A DNA stretch of 64,000 nucleotides from Allopusillimonas sp048270225. GTDB taxonomy: Bacteria; Pseudomonadota; Gammaproteobacteria; Burkholderiales; Burkholderiaceae_B. Below the pieces are notes generated by a model. The model saw only the letters and a list, made by a program, of their open reading frames with translations, made no database searches and was not told the origin of the DNA. The DNA lies in the NCBI GenBank assembly GCA_048270225.1, contig JBLWTG010000001.1, forward strand, positions 1 to 64,000. The letters are read 5' to 3'. Below, one piece after another: positions 1 to 7,694 of this stretch (within the stretch, counting starts at the first letter, position 1; each line of letters starts with the position of its first letter). Made by a program: the position numbers and the translations under genes.

Positions 1-269
1 AGCTGGCATGGAACGGCGGTTATCTCATTGCCGTACCGCCACAGAACACCAGCCGCACTTGTCCGGCTTGTGGGCATGTGTCCAAGGATAACCGGCCAAC
101 ACAAGCGCAGTTCGCGTGTGTGGAGTGCGGTTTCGAGGAAAATGCTGATCTGGTCGGCGCGATCAATATTCTAAGGGCGGGACACGCCCGGTTCGCCTGT
201 GAAGTGAGCGATGCGGTAAGGTCGCCAGCAGCAGGAACCCGCCGAGGTGAGTCAGTCCCTGCGGACTGA
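1..269 (+). CDS. tnpB: TnpB (IS605/IS1341 type), C-terminal fragment cut by window edge
   Basis: This is the 3' end of an IS200/IS605-family TnpB RNA-guided nuclease; the frame is open from position 3. The zinc ribbon is visible: TCPACG, then CVECGF about 20 residues later, followed by the RuvC-III-like ENADLVGAINILRAGHA segment that carries the last acidic catalytic residue. TnpB is a transposon-encoded, omega-RNA-guided DNA nuclease ancestral to Cas12. The C-terminal tail (SPAAGTRRGE) is typical of the subfamily. The N-terminal part and any tnpA lie outside the window, so intactness cannot be judged. The element sits in an AbiEii-like gene. Confidence 0.9.
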   Translation, partial: LAWNGGYLIAVPPQNTSRTCPACGHVSKDNRPTQAQFACVECGFEENADLVGAINILRAGHARFACEVSDAVRSPAAGTRRGESVPAD

Positions 270-311
270 ACACGGTAGGAATCCCCTCTCTTAAGGGAGG
301 GGAGGATGTCA
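1..311 (+). mobile_element. Right end of an IS605/IS1341-type insertion sequence
   Basis: Downstream of the tnpB stop there are two hairpins. The first is TCAGTCC-CTGC-GGACTGA (252-269), which includes the stop codon. The second is CCCCTC...GAGGGG (283-302). They are followed by GAGGATGTCAA, the usual right terminus of this IS group. The interrupted toxin frame resumes directly after it, which places the boundary at about 309-312. These elements use subterminal hairpins rather than inverted repeats and make no target duplication. The left end is outside the window. Confidence 0.75.
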
Positions 312-327
312 ATTCGATTTCTTCACA
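120..327 (+). ncRNA. Predicted TnpB omega RNA (reRNA) scaffold plus guide
   Basis: In characterised IS605-group elements the omega RNA is cut from the 3' part of the tnpB transcript and the right end. Its guide is the first ~16-20 nt of flanking DNA. Here the scaffold would carry the hairpins at 252-269 and 283-302, and the guide would start at about 312 inside the former toxin gene. The hairpins are seen directly. The RNA limits, especially the 5' end, are inferred and only approximate. Confidence 0.4.
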
Positions 328-846
328 GAAAAGCCGCTTGATCGGCAGACCATTACTGCCGCGTTCCCTTTCCTGGCCAAGTCCACAACACTTCAGGATC
401 AGAATGACACCTGGGTTGTGCTGGTCCCTCAGGGTAATGCCGGGATAGATCACGTGAAGGTATCTTTCTTCGGGATGATCGCCTTCGGCAGGGTAGGAGA
501 GCCCGACTTTACGGATGACGGTGTTTTGCAGGTTGCTTCTTTCGACGATTTGATGGCCACGAAGGTCAAGGTGGTTCTTCAACGCGCCGAGGCTAAGGAC
601 TATCGAGATATTGCCGCGATGGTCAATGCAGGGGTGAGTCTGTCGCGGGGGCTTGCGTCTGCTCGCTTACTTTTCGGTCCGAACTTTCAACCAAGCGAAA
701 GCCTGAAAGCGCTTGCTTACTTCAATGATGGTGATCTGGACACGCTGACCGATTCTGAAAAGCATACGCTGATCGAGGCTGTGCGAGCGGTTCGCGATTT
801 GCCTGATGTTATCTTGCGTTCTACGAGTCTGAGCGGGCTGGCGTGA
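312..846 (+). pseudogene. AbiEii-type nucleotidyltransferase toxin, 5' part lost at the IS right end
   Basis: The frame runs open from the IS boundary (FDFFTEKPLDRQ...) to the stop at 844-846. It matches the central and C-terminal parts of the AbiEii/AbiGii nucleotidyltransferase toxin family (formerly DUF1814): a DFFT motif, a VKVSFFG strand, then ASFDDLMATKVKVVLQRAEAKDYRDIAAM, which corresponds to the conserved Lys/Arg-Asp region. An internal ATG at 418 begins a shorter frame but would miss the DFFT segment. The N-terminal GG...GT nucleotide-binding motif is missing, so it was either displaced to the far side of the IS or deleted. No AbiEi antitoxin is visible. The 3' end overlaps the convergent rluE by 26 bp. 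It is presumably inactive. Confidence 0.75.
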
Positions 847-1507
847 TGCGCGAGGGCGGATGCTGAGCGTTTGGCAGCGGCATTGTTGGCGGAACATCAC
901 GCCATTGCCCCGGCAATAGATCGTCAAGCGCCCACGGCCCCACCTGTGCTCTTACCAGTCTGAGCGTTGGCAGTCCCACAGCGGCAGTCATGCGCCGTAC
1001 CTGGCGGTTGCGGCCTTCATGGATGACCAGCGCCATCCACGAGGTGGGAATATGTTGGCGAAAGCGTACCGGCGGCGTGCGCGTCCATAAATCGGGCGGC
1101 GCGATGGCTGCGGCCTCGCTGGCCGTTGCAAGGCCATCCTTAAGCATGACCCCTTTGCGTAGTTGCTGTAGCTGTTGTGGAGTGGGTTCGCCCTCTACCT
1201 GTACCCAGTAGGTTTTCGCCATCTTGTGCTTGGGGTCTGCAATGCGGGCCTGAAGCCGGCCGTCGTTGGTCAGCAGCAGTAAACCTTCGCTATCCCGATC
1301 CAGTCTTCCGGCAGGGTAGACGCCCGGCACGCTGACAAAGTCTTTGAGCGTGCGTCGGCCCTGCTCGTCGGTGAACTGCGGCAGCACATCGTACGGTTTG
1401 TTCAGCAGAATGAGGCGTGGGTGTTCGGGCGGCGGCTGGGCATTGCGACGGATTTGAGGCTTGCTGCGGGGCCTTGCAACCTTGGTCGTTGTGTTCATGA
1501 CATTCAT
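821..1507 (-). CDS. rluE: 23S rRNA pseudouridine synthase, RluE/RsuA family
   Basis: This 228-residue protein isomerises a uridine in rRNA; RluE acts on 23S U2457 in E. coli. The RsuA-family active-site block GRLDRDSEGLLLLTNDG is present with its catalytic Asp, as is the family C-terminal block HEGRNRQVRRMTAAVGLPTLRLVR. There is no N-terminal S4 domain and the protein begins almost directly with LILLNKPYDVL, as in RluE rather than RsuA/RluB. The first 28 residues are basic and low complexity. The gene is alone on its strand and converges on the toxin fragment. A start at 1498 (the second Met) is also possible. Confidence 0.88.
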   Translation of the reverse strand: MNVMNTTTKVARPRSKPQIRRNAQPPPEHPRLILLNKPYDVLPQFTDEQGRRTLKDFVSVPGVYPAGRLDRDSEGLLLLTNDGRLQARIADPKHKMAKTYWVQVEGEPTPQQLQQLRKGVMLKDGLATASEAAAIAPPDLWTRTPPVRFRQHIPTSWMALVIHEGRNRQVRRMTAAVGLPTLRLVRAQVGPWALDDLLPGQWRDVPPTMPLPNAQHPPSRITPARSDS

Positions 1508-1829
1508 CGTCTTTATTGGATGTGCGCGGTTGCAAGTTAATCAGTCTGAACACTGCTGGTCAAGGCGTTCTGCACAGGTTCGCAGAAGGTAGAGCCAGCA
1601 CAACTGGGGCAGTGGTCGGTATTGGGCTCTCGCGGAGGAGGGGGAAAGGTTAAGGTGATGTGAAAGCCCTATGGTGAAAGCAGATCCTCGCAGTTGAGAG
1701 CAGCTTGCCTATTGCAGTCCTTTTTTATTGTAATTACAATAAAAGTGAATATCACCTACGATACAAAAATCGCCGGCGGCATCCGGATGATCAGTTTTCG
1801 TAAAGCGAATGAGAGGGAGTCAAAACGAT
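1508..1829. other. Intergenic region between rluE and brnA
   Basis: This stretch of about 320 bp lies between two divergent genes. The brnA-proximal end holds a long AT-rich palindrome (1723-1744) overlapping a promoter-like pair. BrnT-type toxin genes normally precede brnA, but no frame here resembles BrnT. The rest (1510-1700) shows no convincing gene, terminator or RNA. Confidence 0.6.
1723..1762 (+). promoter_or_regulatory. brnA promoter with overlapping palindromic operator
   Basis: A perfect 22-bp palindrome with core TTATTGTAATTACAATAA covers 1723-1744. Its right half includes TTACAA (1734-1739), which stands 17 bp from TACGAT (1757-1762) as a plausible -35/-10 pair. BrnA-type antitoxins are DNA-binding autoregulators, so this is the natural operator candidate. 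The palindrome is seen in the sequence; its role is inferred. Confidence 0.5.
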
Positions 1830-2108
1830 ATGCCAAAGCGCTTACCCTTAACTAACGAAGAGGGCGAAGTTCGTGAGTTGTTGAAAGACGATTTCGCAAA
1901 GGCGAAGCGACTGGATGCACTGCCGGACGGTCTTCAGAAAACGCTGCGGGGCATCGGCAAGCGCGGTCCGCAGCGCGCGCCGACAAAAGAGCTGGTCACG
2001 ATTCGTCTGTCCAAAGAGGTGATGGACCATTTTCGCGAAAGTGGCCGGGGATGGCAGACGCGAATTGATGAGGCGCTTAAACGGGCAGTGGAAGCGGGGA
2101 TTGCTTGA
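1830..2108 (+). CDS. brnA: BrnA-family antitoxin, solitary
   Basis: This is a 92-residue BrnA antitoxin (DUF4415 family). The C-terminal ribbon-helix-helix segment is recognisable: VTIRLSKEVMDHFRESGRGW followed by QTRIDEALKRAV. BrnA binds and neutralises the RelE-like RNase BrnT and represses its own operon. The start at 1830 is preferred over the in-frame ATG at 1809 because a purine-rich GAGGGAG stands 9-10 bases before it. No brnT gene precedes or follows, and ffs comes next. It is therefore an orphan antitoxin or a remnant, unless it partners with a toxin elsewhere. Confidence 0.75.
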   Translation: MPKRLPLTNEEGEVRELLKDDFAKAKRLDALPDGLQKTLRGIGKRGPQRAPTKELVTIRLSKEVMDHFRESGRGWQTRIDEALKRAVEAGIA

Positions 2109-2190
2109 GCCATAGCCTGAGTATCGACGTCTGACACTATGCCGTGCCGGGCGCTCAACGCGAACCTTCAACTCCTGTTAAACTTCTTCT

Positions 2191-2285
2191 GGCGGGCCCC
2201 TTCGCATGGTTCGGCGGTGAAACTGGTCAGGTCGGGAACGAAGCAGCCATAGTCGTTCAGAGCCAGTGCCGAAGTAAGGCTCGCC
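2191..2285 (+). ncRNA. ffs: Signal recognition particle RNA (4.5S RNA)
   Basis: The universally conserved SRP domain IV core is present as GGTCAGGTCGGGAACGAAG followed by CAGCC (2225-2248). The terminal helix is closed by GGCGGGCC (2191-2198) pairing with GGCTCGCC (2278-2285) with one G-U pair. The size of about 95 nt is right for the short gammaproteobacterial/betaproteobacterial 4.5S form. The RNA binds Ffh and acts in co-translational membrane targeting. Location directly in front of dnaX is common in betaproteobacteria. Exact mature ends are uncertain by a few bases. Confidence 0.93.
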
Positions 2286-2307
2286 TCTTCATTTGCGGGG
2301 CGTTTTT
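2282..2307 (+). terminator. Rho-independent terminator of ffs
   Basis: CGCCTC (2282-2287) pairs with GGGGCG (2297-2302) with one G-U pair, followed directly by TTTTT. It overlaps the 3' strand of the SRP RNA closing helix. Confidence 0.7.
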
Positions 2308-2373
2308 GCTGTCCCCATGCCCTCGCCCAATCAGGTACACTTTCTGTTTACCCCCGGGTTTCAGGCTTTTTGC

Positions 2374-4674
2374 ATGACATATCTTGTACTTGCGCGAAAA
2401 TGGCGACCGCGGTCGTTCGAGACGCTGATCGGTCAGGATCACGTCGTGCGCGCCCTGACACACGCTTTGTCCACCCAGCGCCTGCATCACGCCTGGCTGT
2501 TCACCGGTACGCGGGGCGTGGGCAAAACAACGCTGTCCCGCATCCTGGCCAAATCCCTCAATTGCGAAACCGGCATCACGGCCACGCCCTGCGGCGTCTG
2601 TCGCGCGTGCACCGAAATCGACGCCGGCCGTTTTGTGGACTACGTGGAGCTGGATGCCGCGTCCAATCGCGGCGTGGAAGAAATGACGCAGTTGCTGGAG
2701 CAGGCGGTCTATGCGCCAGGCAGCGGTCGCTTCAAGGTCTACATGATCGACGAAGTGCACATGCTGACCGGGCACGCGTTCAACGCCATGCTCAAGACGC
2801 TCGAAGAACCTCCTCCGCACGTCAAGTTCATCCTGGCCACCACAGATCCGCAGAAGATTCCGGTGACCGTGCTGTCGCGTTGCCTGCAGTTCAACCTCAA
2901 GCAGATGACGGCCGAGTCCATTGTCGGGCATCTGCAAAGCGTGCTCGATCAGGAAAGCATCCAGTACGAAACGCCGGCCTTGCGCCTGCTGGCGCAGGCC
3001 GCTTCGGGCTCCATGCGCGATGCCCTGTCGCTGACAGATCAGGCAATCGCCTATAGCGCCGGCAATCTGTCGGGCGAAGCGGTGCGCGGCATGCTGGGCA
3101 CCATCGATCAACGCCATCTGGTTTCCCTGTTGCAGGCGCTGTCCCAGGGCAGTGCCTCGCAGGTGCTGGCTGTGGCGGACGAACTCGCCATGCGCGGCCT
3201 GTCGTATACCGGCGCGCTGGCCGATCTGGCCATTCTGCTGTCGCGTATTGCCATCGAGCAGCGCATTCCCGGCGCCACGCCGGCAGACGACCCTCTGGCC
3301 GAGGATATCGTTGCGCTTGCACAGTCGTTGCATCCAGATCAGACACAACTGTTTTATTCTGTGGCGGTGCACAGCCGCGGCGAGCTGTCGCTCGCACCTG
3401 ATGAATACGCGGGTTTTGTGATGGCCTGCCTGCGCATGCTGTCGCTGGTGCCGCCTGGCACGGTTCCTCCGCCGCCTTCGGGCAAGGCTGTTGAGCAGGC
3501 TTCCTCATCAGAGGCGGCGGCAGCAGCTACGCCAGCAGCAGTGGCCGCCGCCGCACCGCCAGCGGCCGCAACGACGGCCGGCACACAAGCCAGCACACAG
3601 GCCAGTGCCGCACCCGCTCCAGCCGCTGCACCGCCCAGTGTGGCGCCCTCTAAAGCGGTCATTCAGGCGTCGCCAGATACCGCAGGCGGGGCTTCTCCGG
3701 CAATTGTTGCCGCATCGGGCACGCCAGACGCGCCTGAACAGGCTCGGGACATCCCCGCCTGGGAAGACGAGCCCCAGCAGGCGAACGCGGCAAGGCCAGC
3801 AGCCGCATCTGAGCACGCCGAGCAGGCCGGCCAGGAGACTGTGCAGGCCCGGGCCGCGGAAACGCAAGCCAGTCAGGAAGGCGCTGCGCATGCCGCGTCC
3901 GGCAGGGTCGATGCCCAGCCCGCAGCACGCGAACCGCTCGCCGGTGAATCCGCTGCACGCGAAGCTGATGCACATGACTCTTCCGTCCGCCAGGTTGAGG
4001 CTCGTGCGATCCCGTCCGCTGAGCCCGTCGATCCCGCCGCGGAAGAGGGCTTTGAAACCATGCAGGCAGCGCCGGATGCCGATCCGGACGCCGGCTATTT
4101 TGACGAAGCCCGCTTCGAGCCGGACGACGACGGCGCAAACTTTGTACCGGCAGGCGCTGACGACGACGACGGCGCCGATGCCATTCCTGGCGGCTTTGCC
4201 TTGCGCGAAGATGCTGGCGACGCTGCATTGCCGGCGGGCATCGTGCCCAAGCGCAAAAAAAGCAAAACTCCGCGCCTGCGCGACATGACTTCCCAAGAGT
4301 GGCCCGCGCTGGCTGCTGCGCTGCCGCTCAGCGGGCTGGCAGCCGAACTGGCGCGCCAAAGCGAATGGCTGGGCGGGAAGGGCGATCAGGTGCGTCTGCG
4401 CGTGGGCATCCGGCCGCTGACGGACATTCAGGGCAAGGCCAGGCTGCGCACTGTGCTGTCCGAGCATTTCGGCACTGCCGTGCAGCTGGATGTCGAGTTC
4501 GGCTACACCGGCGACGAGACGGCGCACGCGGTTGCCCAGGCGCGCCGCGCCGAGCGCCAGAAAGAAGCGGAGCAGGCGGTCGCCAACGACGCGTTCGTGC
4601 TGAAACTGATCGACGAGTTCGGCGCCCGCGTGGTACCCGGCTCCATCAGCGCCACCGAGGAAAAAGCGGCATGA
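2374..4674 (+). CDS. dnaX: DNA polymerase III subunits tau/gamma
   Basis: This is the clamp-loader ATPase of the replicative polymerase, 766 residues. It has an AAA+ domain with Walker A GTRGVGKT (45-52), zinc ligands C64, C73, C76 and C79, Walker B MIDEVH (124-129) and an LSRC sensor/arginine-finger segment (167-170). After the collar domain (to ~370) comes a long Ala/Pro/Gln/Glu-rich linker (~370-610). The C-terminal tau-specific domain (~631-766) binds the polymerase alpha subunit. The start at 2374 gives the conserved MTYLVLARKWRP N-terminus; the frame is open upstream but without similarity. A run of seven A at 4255-4261, at the linker/C-domain junction, could allow slippage to a shorter gamma-like form. 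Confidence 0.97.
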   Translation: MTYLVLARKWRPRSFETLIGQDHVVRALTHALSTQRLHHAWLFTGTRGVGKTTLSRILAKSLNCETGITATPCGVCRACTEIDAGRFVDYVELDAASNRGVEEMTQLLEQAVYAPGSGRFKVYMIDEVHMLTGHAFNAMLKTLEEPPPHVKFILATTDPQKIPVTVLSRCLQFNLKQMTAESIVGHLQSVLDQESIQYETPALRLLAQAASGSMRDALSLTDQAIAYSAGNLSGEAVRGMLGTIDQRHLVSLLQALSQGSASQVLAVADELAMRGLSYTGALADLAILLSRIAIEQRIPGATPADDPLAEDIVALAQSLHPDQTQLFYSVAVHSRGELSLAPDEYAGFVMACLRMLSLVPPGTVPPPPSGKAVEQASSSEAAAAATPAAVAAAAPPAAATTAGTQASTQASAAPAPAAAPPSVAPSKAVIQASPDTAGGASPAIVAASGTPDAPEQARDIPAWEDEPQQANAARPAAASEHAEQAGQETVQARAAETQASQEGAAHAASGRVDAQPAAREPLAGESAAREADAHDSSVRQVEARAIPSAEPVDPAAEEGFETMQAAPDADPDAGYFDEARFEPDDDGANFVPAGADDDDGADAIPGGFALREDAGDAALPAGIVPKRKKSKTPRLRDMTSQEWPALAAALPLSGLAAELARQSEWLGGKGDQVRLRVGIRPLTDIQGKARLRTVLSEHFGTAVQLDVEFGYTGDETAHAVAQARRAERQKEAEQAVANDAFVLKLIDEFGARVVPGSISATEEKAA

Positions 4675-4807
4675 CGCCTCATGCCGGCGCCGCCATGCGG
4701 CGCATGTATCCACCACCGAAGGCCGCCCGGGATCCGGGCATGGCCAGGTGTTTTGAATAATCCAGGCTTATGCCTGGAACATTTTTCTTTATCAGGAAAT
4801 ATCCATC

Positions 4808-5134
4808 ATGATGAAAGGCCAGATCGCCGGCTTGATGCGCCAGGCGCAACAGATGCAGGAAAACATGAAAAAGGCGCAGGAAGCGCTTGCCGATATTATT
4901 GTCGAGGGCGCCTCGGGTGGCGGCCTGGTCAAGGTGACCATGAGCTGCCGTCACGACGTCAAACGCATCGATATTGATCCCAGCCTGCTGGGCGAAGACA
5001 AGGACATGCTCGAAGACCTGGTCGCGGCTGCGTTCAACGATGCACTGCGCAAGGCTGAGGCCACCTCCCAGGAAAAAATGTCGTCTGTGACGGCGGGCAT
5101 GCCTTTGCCTCCGGGAATGAAGCTGCCGTTCTGA
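4808..5134 (+). CDS. ybaB: YbaB/EbfC nucleoid-associated protein
   Basis: This 108-residue protein has the YbaB features: an N-terminal amphipathic helix (LMRQAQQMQENMKKAQEAL), the strand-rich core GLVKVTMSCRHDVKRIDIDP, and the C-terminal tail SVTAGMPLPPGMKLPF. YbaB forms dimers that bind DNA with little sequence specificity. It lies in the classic dnaX-ybaB-recR order, 133 bp after dnaX and 7 bp before recR, so it is probably cotranscribed with recR. Two adjacent ATG codons make the start uncertain by one residue. Confidence 0.95.
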   Translation: MMKGQIAGLMRQAQQMQENMKKAQEALADIIVEGASGGGLVKVTMSCRHDVKRIDIDPSLLGEDKDMLEDLVAAAFNDALRKAEATSQEKMSSVTAGMPLPPGMKLPF

Positions 5135-5141
5135 TTGCCTG

Positions 5142-5753
5142 ATGGAAACACCGCTTCCCGAGCCCGAGCCGCTCAAGGCCCTGATTGAATCCCTGCGCTG
5201 TCTGCCGGGGGTGGGGGTGCGCTCGGCCCGGCGCATGGCCTACCACCTGATGCAGCACGATACGCGAGGCGCCGACCAGCTCAGCCGCGCGCTGGCCTCG
5301 GCGGTCCAGGATCTGCGCCATTGCAGCCGCTGCAACGGTTTTTCCGAGGAAGACATCTGCGCGACCTGCGCCAATCCCAAGCGCGACGGATCTCTGTTGT
5401 GCATCGTCGAGACACCGTCCGATCAGAACATGATCGAGTCCAGCCACGGCTACCGGGGCCTGTACTACGTGATGATGGGCCGTCTGGCGCCGCTTGAGGG
5501 CGTGGGACCGCGAGAGCTGCAGTTCGACCGGCTGATCGAGCGCGCCTGCGACGGCGAAGTGCGCGAAGTCATCCTGGCGACCAACTTCACGGCCGAAGGC
5601 GAGACCACGGCGCATTATCTGTCGGAGCTGTTGCGCGAACGGGGCCTGAAGGTCAGCCGCCTGGCCCGCGGCGTGCCGGCGGGCAGCGAGCTGGAGTACG
5701 TGGACGCCGGCACCATCGCCTGGGCTTTGATGGAGCGGCGCAGTACGTCCTGA
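5142..5753 (+). CDS. recR: Recombination mediator RecR
   Basis: RecR (203 residues) works with RecO, and with RecF where present, to load RecA at gapped or stalled DNA. The expected parts are in order: a helix-hairpin-helix with SLRCLPGVGVRSARRMAYHL near 16-36, a C4 zinc finger (C61, C64, C73, C76), a Toprim domain beginning LLCIVETPSDQNMIE (~85-100), and the C-terminal RGVPAGSELEYVDAGTIAWAL block. It ends the dnaX cluster. A weak hairpin-like ACGGGC...GCCCGT follows the stop. Confidence 0.97.
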   Translation: METPLPEPEPLKALIESLRCLPGVGVRSARRMAYHLMQHDTRGADQLSRALASAVQDLRHCSRCNGFSEEDICATCANPKRDGSLLCIVETPSDQNMIESSHGYRGLYYVMMGRLAPLEGVGPRELQFDRLIERACDGEVREVILATNFTAEGETTAHYLSELLRERGLKVSRLARGVPAGSELEYVDAGTIAWALMERRSTS

Positions 5754-5848
5754 CGGGCAGGTGTCCGCATGGTGCTAGTCCCAATGGACGCCCGTTATAT
5801 CTACAGTACTATTACAAAGCACAATAACACCCATCAGGAGATTTCCCC

Positions 5849-6889
5849 ATGTCCCTTTCACGACGCGACCTGCTCAAAATGGCGGGTGTGGCTGGCGCAG
5901 CCACGTTCGCTCCCGCCCTGGTGCGGGCCCAGCAGCTCGAAAAGAAAGATGTCAGCATTGCAGTGGGCGGCCAGGCGCTGATCTATTACCTGCCTTTGTC
6001 CATCGCGAATATCAATGGTTACTTCAAGGACGAGGGCCTGGACGCCAAGGTCATCGACTTTGCGGGCGGTTCCAAGGCGCTGCAGGCCGTGGTCGGCGGC
6101 AGTGCGGATGTGGTATCGGGCGCTTTCGAGCACACCATCACGCTGCAGTCCAAGGGACAGTTCTACCGCACCTTTGCCCAGCAGGGCGCAGCGCCCATGA
6201 TTGTGCTGGCCGTCTCCAAAAAGACCATGCCGGACTACAAAACGCCGGCAGACCTCAAGGGCAAGAAGATAGGCGTGACTGCGCCGGGTTCGTCCACCAA
6301 CATGATGGCCAGCTTCTTTCTGGACAAGCATGGCCTGAAACCCTCTGATGTGTCCTACATCGGTGTGGGCGCGGGCGCAGGCGCCATTACGGCGATGCGC
6401 ACCGGCCAGATCGACGCCATCGCCAATCTGGATCCTGTCATCAGCACGCTGCTCAAGGAAGACGCGATTACCGTCATCGCCGATACCCGCACAATCAAGG
6501 ACACGAAGTCGATTTTCGGCGGCAACATGCCCTCGGGCTGCCTGTATACCTCGCAGAAATTCATCGACGCCAATCCCAACACGACCCAGGCGCTGGCCAA
6601 CGCCATTGTGCGTGCGGATCACTGGATACACGCCAACAGTCCCGAGGCCATCGCCAAGGTCGTGCCCGAGGGCTACCTGCTGGGTGATGTCGAGCTCTAC
6701 AAGCTGGCGCTCAAGGGCAATATGGAAGCCTTGTCCAAGGACGGCATGGTGCCCGAGGATGGCCCGCAAACGGCACTGAACGCATTGGCTGCTTATGTGG
6801 CCAATTTCCCCAAAGACAAGATCGATATTTCCAAGGTCTGGACCAACGATTTCGTCATCAAGGCCAAACAGAAATATCCCAATGCCTGA
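5849..6889 (+). CDS. ABC transporter substrate-binding protein, SsuA/TauA/NMT1 type
   Basis: A 346-residue periplasmic binding protein. The N-terminus MSLSRRDLLKMAGVAGAATF carries a twin-arginine motif, so Tat export is likely, with cleavage near ALVRAQQ. The body has the NMT1/SsuA pattern (YYLPLSIANINGYFKDEGLD, GSADVVSGAFEHT, DLKGKKIGVTAPGSSTNMMA). This family takes up sulfonates, taurine, nitrate or thiamine precursors, and the ligand cannot be read from sequence. It is the first gene of a three-gene importer operon and overlaps the ATPase gene by 8 bp. A good RBS (CAGGAG) precedes the start. Confidence 0.9.
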   Translation: MSLSRRDLLKMAGVAGAATFAPALVRAQQLEKKDVSIAVGGQALIYYLPLSIANINGYFKDEGLDAKVIDFAGGSKALQAVVGGSADVVSGAFEHTITLQSKGQFYRTFAQQGAAPMIVLAVSKKTMPDYKTPADLKGKKIGVTAPGSSTNMMASFFLDKHGLKPSDVSYIGVGAGAGAITAMRTGQIDAIANLDPVISTLLKEDAITVIADTRTIKDTKSIFGGNMPSGCLYTSQKFIDANPNTTQALANAIVRADHWIHANSPEAIAKVVPEGYLLGDVELYKLALKGNMEALSKDGMVPEDGPQTALNALAAYVANFPKDKIDISKVWTNDFVIKAKQKYPNA

Positions 6890-7691
6890 AGCAGCACTTT
6901 CACTCGATAGCATTACCTGCACATTTGCGTCCAACGAGGGGGGCGGCAAAAGCTACACCGCCGTCCGGGACGCGAGCCTGGCCATTGCGCCGGGCGAGTT
7001 TGTTTCCGTGGTCGGGCCCACCGGCTGCGGCAAGTCCACGCTGCTGAACGTGGGGGCGGGGCTGCTGGCCCCCTCGTCCGGCAGTGTGCGCGTTTTCGGC
7101 AAGGCGCTGAAAGGCGTCAATGCGCGTGCGGGCTATATGTTTCAGGGCGAGGCGTTGCTGCCCTGGCGCAATGCACTGTCCAACGTCACTGCCGGCCTGG
7201 AGTTCGCCGGCGTGCCGGCGGCGCAGGCGCGCGAGCAAGGCATGGAGTGGCTGCGCCGCGTGGGTCTGGGCGGTTTCGAGAACCGCTATCCGCACCAGAT
7301 GTCCGGCGGCATGCGCAAGCGCGCCATGCTGGCGCAGACGCTGATCCGCGATCCCGACATCATTCTCATGGATGAGCCGTTTTCCGCGCTCGACATCCAG
7401 ACGCGCCAGCTGATGGAAAACGAGGTGCTGGAGCTGTGGATGGCCAAACGCAAGGCCGTGCTGTTCATTACACACGATCTCGATGAGGCCATTGCCATGA
7501 GCGATCGCGTCGTCGTGCTGTCCGCAGGCCCGGCCACGCACCCCATCGGCGAGTTCGAGATCGATCTGCCCAGGCCACGCGATGTGGCCGAAGTCCGTAC
7601 CAATCCTCGTTTCGTGGAGCTGCATCAGGCCATCTGGAGTGTGCTGCGCGAAGAAGTTCTCAAGGGCTATGCCCAGCAAAAGCGGGCCTGA
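6882..7691 (+). CDS. ABC transporter ATP-binding protein, SsuB/TauB type
   Basis: A 269-residue ATPase of the nitrate/sulfonate/taurine importer class. It has Walker A GPTGCGKST, Q-loop MFQGEALLPW, signature MSGGM (slightly degenerate, in HQMSGGMRKRAML), Walker B DIILMDEPFSALD, and switch His in VLFITHDLDEA. The start at 6882 is chosen because it gives the family-typical short N-terminus and overlaps the stop of the binding-protein gene. An in-frame ATG at 6795 would extend into that gene's coding region. The product couples ATP hydrolysis to the downstream permease at the inner membrane. Confidence 0.92.
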   Translation: MPEAALSLDSITCTFASNEGGGKSYTAVRDASLAIAPGEFVSVVGPTGCGKSTLLNVGAGLLAPSSGSVRVFGKALKGVNARAGYMFQGEALLPWRNALSNVTAGLEFAGVPAAQAREQGMEWLRRVGLGGFENRYPHQMSGGMRKRAMLAQTLIRDPDIILMDEPFSALDIQTRQLMENEVLELWMAKRKAVLFITHDLDEAIAMSDRVVVLSAGPATHPIGEFEIDLPRPRDVAEVRTNPRFVELHQAIWSVLREEVLKGYAQQKRA

Positions 7692-7694
7692 CCG

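Noticed and set aside
4255..4290. E. coli-style -1 programmed frameshift in dnaX
   Set aside because: The -1 frame after the A7 run has no early stop (open to about 4760), the slippery heptamer phase is wrong and no strong downstream hairpin was found. Only a +1 shift or loss of one A would give a short product, reported as a finding.
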